DNA of 64,000 nucleotides from Pseudomonadota bacterium. GTDB taxonomy: Bacteria; Pseudomonadota; Gammaproteobacteria; Steroidobacterales; Steroidobacteraceae. Positions 61,249-64,000 of the stretch are shown here, one piece after another (position 1 is the first letter of the stretch; the number at the start of each line of letters is the position of its first letter). A program made the position numbers and the translations under genes. The notes beneath the pieces were generated by a model, which was not told where the DNA came from, searched no databases, and saw only the letters and a program-made list of their open reading frames with translations. Location: contig JAEWBG010000019.1 in assembly GCA_023391335.1 (NCBI GenBank), positions 1-64,000 of the forward strand, read 5' to 3'.

Positions 61249-62073
61249 TCACCCTTGCGTTCCTAGTGCGTGCTGGAAGTCGCGCTCGAGCCTCTCATTC
61301 AGTGCTCGCGAACCGATCGGACGGGCCGCCATCGATCGATAGGGCTCCAAGTCGATGTCTTCGCCCACACTCAACGTGTAGTGGACACGCCGATAGGGGA
61401 TGCGATACCAGGGCTCGCCCTTGGTTAGAGTGCGCGGTTCGCATTTGATATAGACCGGTGTGAGCACGCGCGCCGCGCGCAGCGCCACATTCGCGGCCCC
61501 TCGGTGAAGCGCGATCTGCCCATCGCGCGGCGTCCGAGTGCCTTCCGGAAACATAATCACGGTCTGTCCTTCCGCCAACGCAGCCGACGCAGCTTCGATC
61601 ATGTCGGCGGTCGGATCGTTCGGAATGTATTCCGCAAGGCTGACCGCGCTGCGCGTAAACGCATTGCGCCACAATCCTCGCTTCACGACGCAATTCGCGG
61701 GTGGGGTGAAACCCAGCAGAAATGCAACGTCGATGAGCGAGGGATGATTCGCGATGATGAGCTGCCCCGTCCGCCCCAGCCGCCCCGCGCCGCGGAATTC
61801 GTAGGTCAACACACCCACCGTACGCATCTGACCGACGAAGAAGCGCATCGCCCGACGCATCACCCCGCGTGCGCGATCGCGTTTGCGATCGCGGCGCGAC
61901 GGAATCAGCTTCACAGCAGGCAGCAACACAACGCCGACCACCAGCGCACCGAGGCCGAAGATCACGAAGCTCAGACCCGTTCCGAACAGGCGCCAATAGA
62001 ATGCGTCTTGGCGAACCGCAGAGGGCGTTGCCGAAGACGATGAACGAGAGGAGTCAGCCAGCATCCGCGACAT
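61249..62073 (-). CDS. PlsC-type acyltransferase of the aryl polyene cluster
   Basis: About 274 residues from the ATG at 62073 (MSRMLADSS); the frame is open to 62151, but a start there would overlap the divergent phosphopantetheinyl transferase gene, and an ATG at 62100 is another choice. One or two membrane helices near residues 30-55, then the HX4D motif NHPSLID and the FPEGTRTPRDG block of glycerol-3-phosphate acyltransferases. Xanthomonadin and aryl polyene clusters include such an acyltransferase, which may join the polyene to a glycerol-type lipid. Confidence 0.88.
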   Translation of the reverse strand: MSRMLADSSRSSSSATPSAVRQDAFYWRLFGTGLSFVIFGLGALVVGVVLLPAVKLIPSRRDRKRDRARGVMRRAMRFFVGQMRTVGVLTYEFRGAGRLGRTGQLIIANHPSLIDVAFLLGFTPPANCVVKRGLWRNAFTRSAVSLAEYIPNDPTADMIEAASAALAEGQTVIMFPEGTRTPRDGQIALHRGAANVALRAARVLTPVYIKCEPRTLTKGEPWYRIPYRRVHYTLSVGEDIDLEPYRSMAARPIGSRALNERLERDFQHALGTQG

Positions 62074-62109
62074 GATGAGGGATGCGGCGCCAATTATCAT
62101 GGCTTGACG

Positions 62110-62811
62110 ATGAGCCCCGATGTGCCCAATCAGCGCGAACGCACCGAACACGTCTCCGGTCCGAGCATCGGGGACGATGCGCTGACGGTGTGGCTTGCGA
62201 CTAAATCTGCCTCAGGCTTCGATCCGCAGCTGCTCACGCCCGCCGAACTCACGCGCTATCGCCGTATTCGCTCACCGCTTAAGCGCACAGAGTTCGAAAT
62301 CAGCCGCACGTTGCTGTACTCGCTGCGATTGGACACGCCGATCCGCAGCCTTTCGCATAGCGGCGGCATGGTGGCGTTCGGCGCATGCCCTGCTGCGAGT
62401 GCGCTCGGCATCGATATCGAGGTCCATAAACCTCGCGATGTCATCTCACTCGCTCAGTTTGCGTTCGATCCTGCGGAAGCTGAGGCGGTGGCGGCTCACA
62501 CCAACGCAATGGAGCTGTTCTATTCGCTTTGGGTTCTCAAAGAAGCGAGCGCAAAGGCATTGCGCCTCGACCTCACGCACGCGCTGCGTCACTGCGTTTT
62601 CCACATCGAGGATGGGATCGTCGCCGGCAATCTGCCGACAAATTTGCCTTGGCGGGCATTCGTATGGCGCGCACGCCCCAATGCCGCGCTCGGCGCTGTG
62701 GTGATTGGGGCTCAGAAGATCGCCATCAACACCACTGAGTGGCCGAGCGGCTCGCCCGCAGCCTGGAGGCGAATCGTTAGTCTCGCTGGCGATGGCGCCA
62801 GCGCTCCTTGA
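62110..62811 (+). CDS. 4'-phosphopantetheinyl transferase (Sfp-type)
   Basis: 233 residues from the ATG at 62110; the frame also opens with a TTG six bases upstream. Motifs GIDIEVHKPRD (magnesium-binding Asp and Glu) and FYSLWVLKEASAKAL are intact. It transfers the phosphopantetheine arm from CoA to the Ser of ACPs, here most likely both cluster ACPs. Divergent from the PlsC-like gene with a 36-base gap. It ends within the DUF3106 gene on the other strand, overlapping by 35 bases. Confidence 0.9.
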   Translation: MSPDVPNQRERTEHVSGPSIGDDALTVWLATKSASGFDPQLLTPAELTRYRRIRSPLKRTEFEISRTLLYSLRLDTPIRSLSHSGGMVAFGACPAASALGIDIEVHKPRDVISLAQFAFDPAEAEAVAAHTNAMELFYSLWVLKEASAKALRLDLTHALRHCVFHIEDGIVAGNLPTNLPWRAFVWRARPNAALGAVVIGAQKIAINTTEWPSGSPAAWRRIVSLAGDGASAP

Positions 62812-63247
62812 GCCGCTGCCTTTCTTCCGGCGAAAGCTGCCGAAAGCGCTCCCTCAGCTCCTGGCGCTCCTCGGGACTGAGCTCTTTGAAACGGCGGAAA
62901 TTCTGCCGGATGCGCGCCTGCTCTTCTGGCGGCAGGCTGCGAAACTGCTGATATCTGCGGCGAATCTCCTGCCTTTTCTCTGGGTCGAGCGCTTGCCAGC
63001 GTTGAAATCGCTGCTTGGCACGGTCGCGCTGTTCTGGGGTCATGTGCAGCCAGCGATCCGAGCCGCGAGCCAATTGTTCTTGGCGCGCCAAGGGCAAATC
63101 GCTCCAGCGGGACTCGAACTTGCGAAGAACCTCCTGCTGTTCGGGCTTCAGATCCTGCCAACGCACACCCGCGTGGTTGCTGTCGGCAGCACCCGCTATG
63201 CCTGTCCACAGCAGCAGCGAGAGCAGCAATGTGAGAAGCGATTTCAT
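62777..63247 (-). CDS. DUF3106 protein
   Basis: 156 residues. A signal peptide (about 1-20, ending AGA) is followed by helical repeats rich in Arg, Glu and Gln: variants of LxPEEQxxLRxRFxxWxxL recur at about 35, 68, 88, 108, 125 and 139. DUF3106 proteins are periplasmic and commonly encoded with an ECF sigma factor. The start overlaps the stop of the small secreted protein gene (ATGA). The 3' end overlaps the convergent phosphopantetheinyl transferase gene by 35 bases. Confidence 0.88.
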   Translation of the reverse strand: MKSLLTLLLSLLLWTGIAGAADSNHAGVRWQDLKPEQQEVLRKFESRWSDLPLARQEQLARGSDRWLHMTPEQRDRAKQRFQRWQALDPEKRQEIRRRYQQFRSLPPEEQARIRQNFRRFKELSPEERQELRERFRQLSPEERQRLKERWRHRQRD

Positions 63248-63486
63248 TTCTGCTTGGACGCGGACTTGGCGTCTTTCTCCGGTGATGAGCTCGGCTTAGG
63301 TGTGCTGGGCTTTGGGTCTTGATCTGCGAACAACGTCCAATCGTCGGCCTCGCTGTCGAGGGTGCCTAAGTACTCGAGAAAATCCTCATCGGGCACGGAG
63401 GCCTTGTCATCAGCCGCGACCGGGCGGAGCGCGATCCAGCCGGTGGCCGCCAGACACAACGCGAGCCCTTTACTGATTCGAGGCAT
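63244..63486 (-). CDS. Small secreted protein of the sigma factor operon
   Basis: 80 residues, no named family recognised. A signal peptide (about 1-25, ending VAADD) is followed by an acidic segment DEDFLEYLGTLDSEADDW and a Lys/Ser/Pro-rich tail. It overlaps the membrane protein gene upstream by 17 bases and the DUF3106 gene downstream by 4. Genes of this size and layout follow ECF sigma factors in many gammaproteobacteria; function unknown. Confidence 0.7.
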   Translation of the reverse strand: MPRISKGLALCLAATGWIALRPVAADDKASVPDEDFLEYLGTLDSEADDWTLFADQDPKPSTPKPSSSPEKDAKSASKQK

Positions 63487-63841
63487 CGCCCTGCGGCATC
63501 CAGGCGTAGAAATCGATGTCTTGCATCAAATCCAAATTGTCGCTATCTGACACGATCTCCAGGTCTTCGAGCGCCAACGTTTCCGAACTGCGCGAATTGT
63601 GGCCCGGTGCGTTGAATTGCAGCATCACTGCCACGAGCGCGGCGGTAGCAAGCCCGGTCGCAGGTACGAGCGCTCGCATCCATTTCTGGCGAGCAGGGTT
63701 CGCCGCGATTGCAACGGCCTGCTGGCGCGCCTGATTCAGGCGCGAACGCGTGCGCCCATCGAGATTCGCGACGGTCGCATCGAACGCGGCGCGGGTGCGC
63801 TCCTCGAACGGCGTTTCACTTGGATCGCGATCGTTCACCAT
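63470..63841 (-). CDS. DUF3619-like membrane protein, putative anti-sigma partner
   Basis: 123 residues: a charged cytoplasmic N-terminal part with FEERTRAAFDATVANLDGRTRSRLNQARQQA, one membrane helix (about 58-78, RALVPATGLATAALVAVML) and an acidic periplasmic tail. The DUF3619-like fold and the position right after an ECF sigma gene suggest a role as anti-sigma or regulatory partner. Its start overlaps the sigma gene's stop by 7 bases. Confidence 0.75.
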   Translation of the reverse strand: MVNDRDPSETPFEERTRAAFDATVANLDGRTRSRLNQARQQAVAIAANPARQKWMRALVPATGLATAALVAVMLQFNAPGHNSRSSETLALEDLEIVSDSDNLDLMQDIDFYAWMPQGDASNQ

Positions 63842-64000
63842 TCCTCTCCTAGCCGCTCGCGCAGAGTATGCACGGCGCGCGAATAGTGGGTCTTCACGCT
63901 GCCTTCGCTGCAGCCCATTGCTTGCGCGGTCTGCGCCACATCAAGTCCTTCGAAGTTTCGCAGGGCAAACGCCTCCTGCTGACGTGCCGGCAGGGAACGC
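63835..64000 (-). CDS. ECF sigma-70 factor, C-terminal part
   Basis: The last 55 codons are in the window; the 5' part lies beyond the edge. The visible region 4 reads LPARQQEAFALRNFEGLDVAQTAQAMGCSEGSVKTHYSRAVHTLRERL, the -35-binding helix-turn-helix of RpoE-like sigma factors. It is the first gene of a four-gene overlapping operon with the DUF3619-like protein, the small secreted protein and the DUF3106 protein. The trigger stress is unknown. Confidence 0.88.
   Translation of the reverse strand, partial: RSLPARQQEAFALRNFEGLDVAQTAQAMGCSEGSVKTHYSRAVHTLRERLGEEW

Overview
The window looks like chromosomal DNA of a free-living, aerobic, fairly GC-rich gammaproteobacterium, most likely a relative of the Xanthomonadales / Nevskiales / Steroidobacter group. 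That placement is an inference from gene content: a xanthomonadin-type aryl polyene cluster built on a XanB2-like chorismatase, a PEP-CTERM protein with a sigma-54 type promoter, a GlyGly-CTERM protease, pntAA-pntAB-pntB, gshA and FixLJ-like regulators. No rRNA, tRNA, CRISPR array, prophage or insertion sequence was recognised.

Layout. 0-12 kb: glnB; a TetR-controlled ABC export operon (regulator, HlyD-type adaptor, ATPase, permease) with a palindromic operator candidate; a secreted reprolysin-like metalloprotease ending in a GlyGly-CTERM tail; a CbpA-type DnaJ protein; a FixL/FixJ-like pair plus a receiver-only FixJ relative; a membrane diguanylate cyclase. 12-23 kb: gshA, a second diguanylate cyclase, then an operon of an M81/MlrC-like hydrolase, an ethanolamine-type permease, a glutamine-synthetase-like ligase, an aldehyde dehydrogenase and an iron alcohol dehydrogenase. 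This reads as a gamma-glutamylation route for an amino-alcohol. 23-42 kb: housekeeping and accessory genes (MATE exporter, thiolase, PEP-CTERM protein, ferrochelatase, VOC protein, two YceI proteins flanking a cytochrome b561, a CoA hydrolase/transferase, fructosamine kinase, pyrF, an M14 carboxypeptidase, a 5'-3' exonuclease, an HNH protein, transhydrogenase).

42.9-62.8 kb is the most interesting part: an aryl polyene pigment cluster in five transcription units. Unit 1 (+) has a membrane protein, a small hotdog dehydratase, an LpxL-type acyltransferase, a LolA-like carrier, an MMPL exporter and an ApeP-like dehydratase. Unit 2 (-) has an ACP, a ketosynthase, a chain-length-factor-like partner and a halogenase-family flavoenzyme. 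Unit 3 (+) is the chorismatase. Unit 4 (-) has a PlsC acyltransferase, a second ACP, a family 2 glycosyltransferase, two tandem halogenase-family flavoenzymes, FabG, FabF and an aryl-acid ligase. Unit 5 (+) is a phosphopantetheinyl transferase. Together these can make a hydroxybenzoate starter, activate it, load it on ACP, extend it, keep the chain unsaturated, acylate or glycosylate the product and export it to the outer membrane. Three flavoprotein genes all keep the WxWxIP halogenase signature and the active-site lysine, so a polyhalogenated pigment is plausible.

The last kilobase holds the 3' part of an ECF sigma factor operon with a DUF3619-like membrane protein, a small secreted protein and a DUF3106 protein. 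Several intergenic gaps carry distinctive short-word repeats, the largest a ~0.7 kb array between the chorismatase and the aryl-acid ligase.
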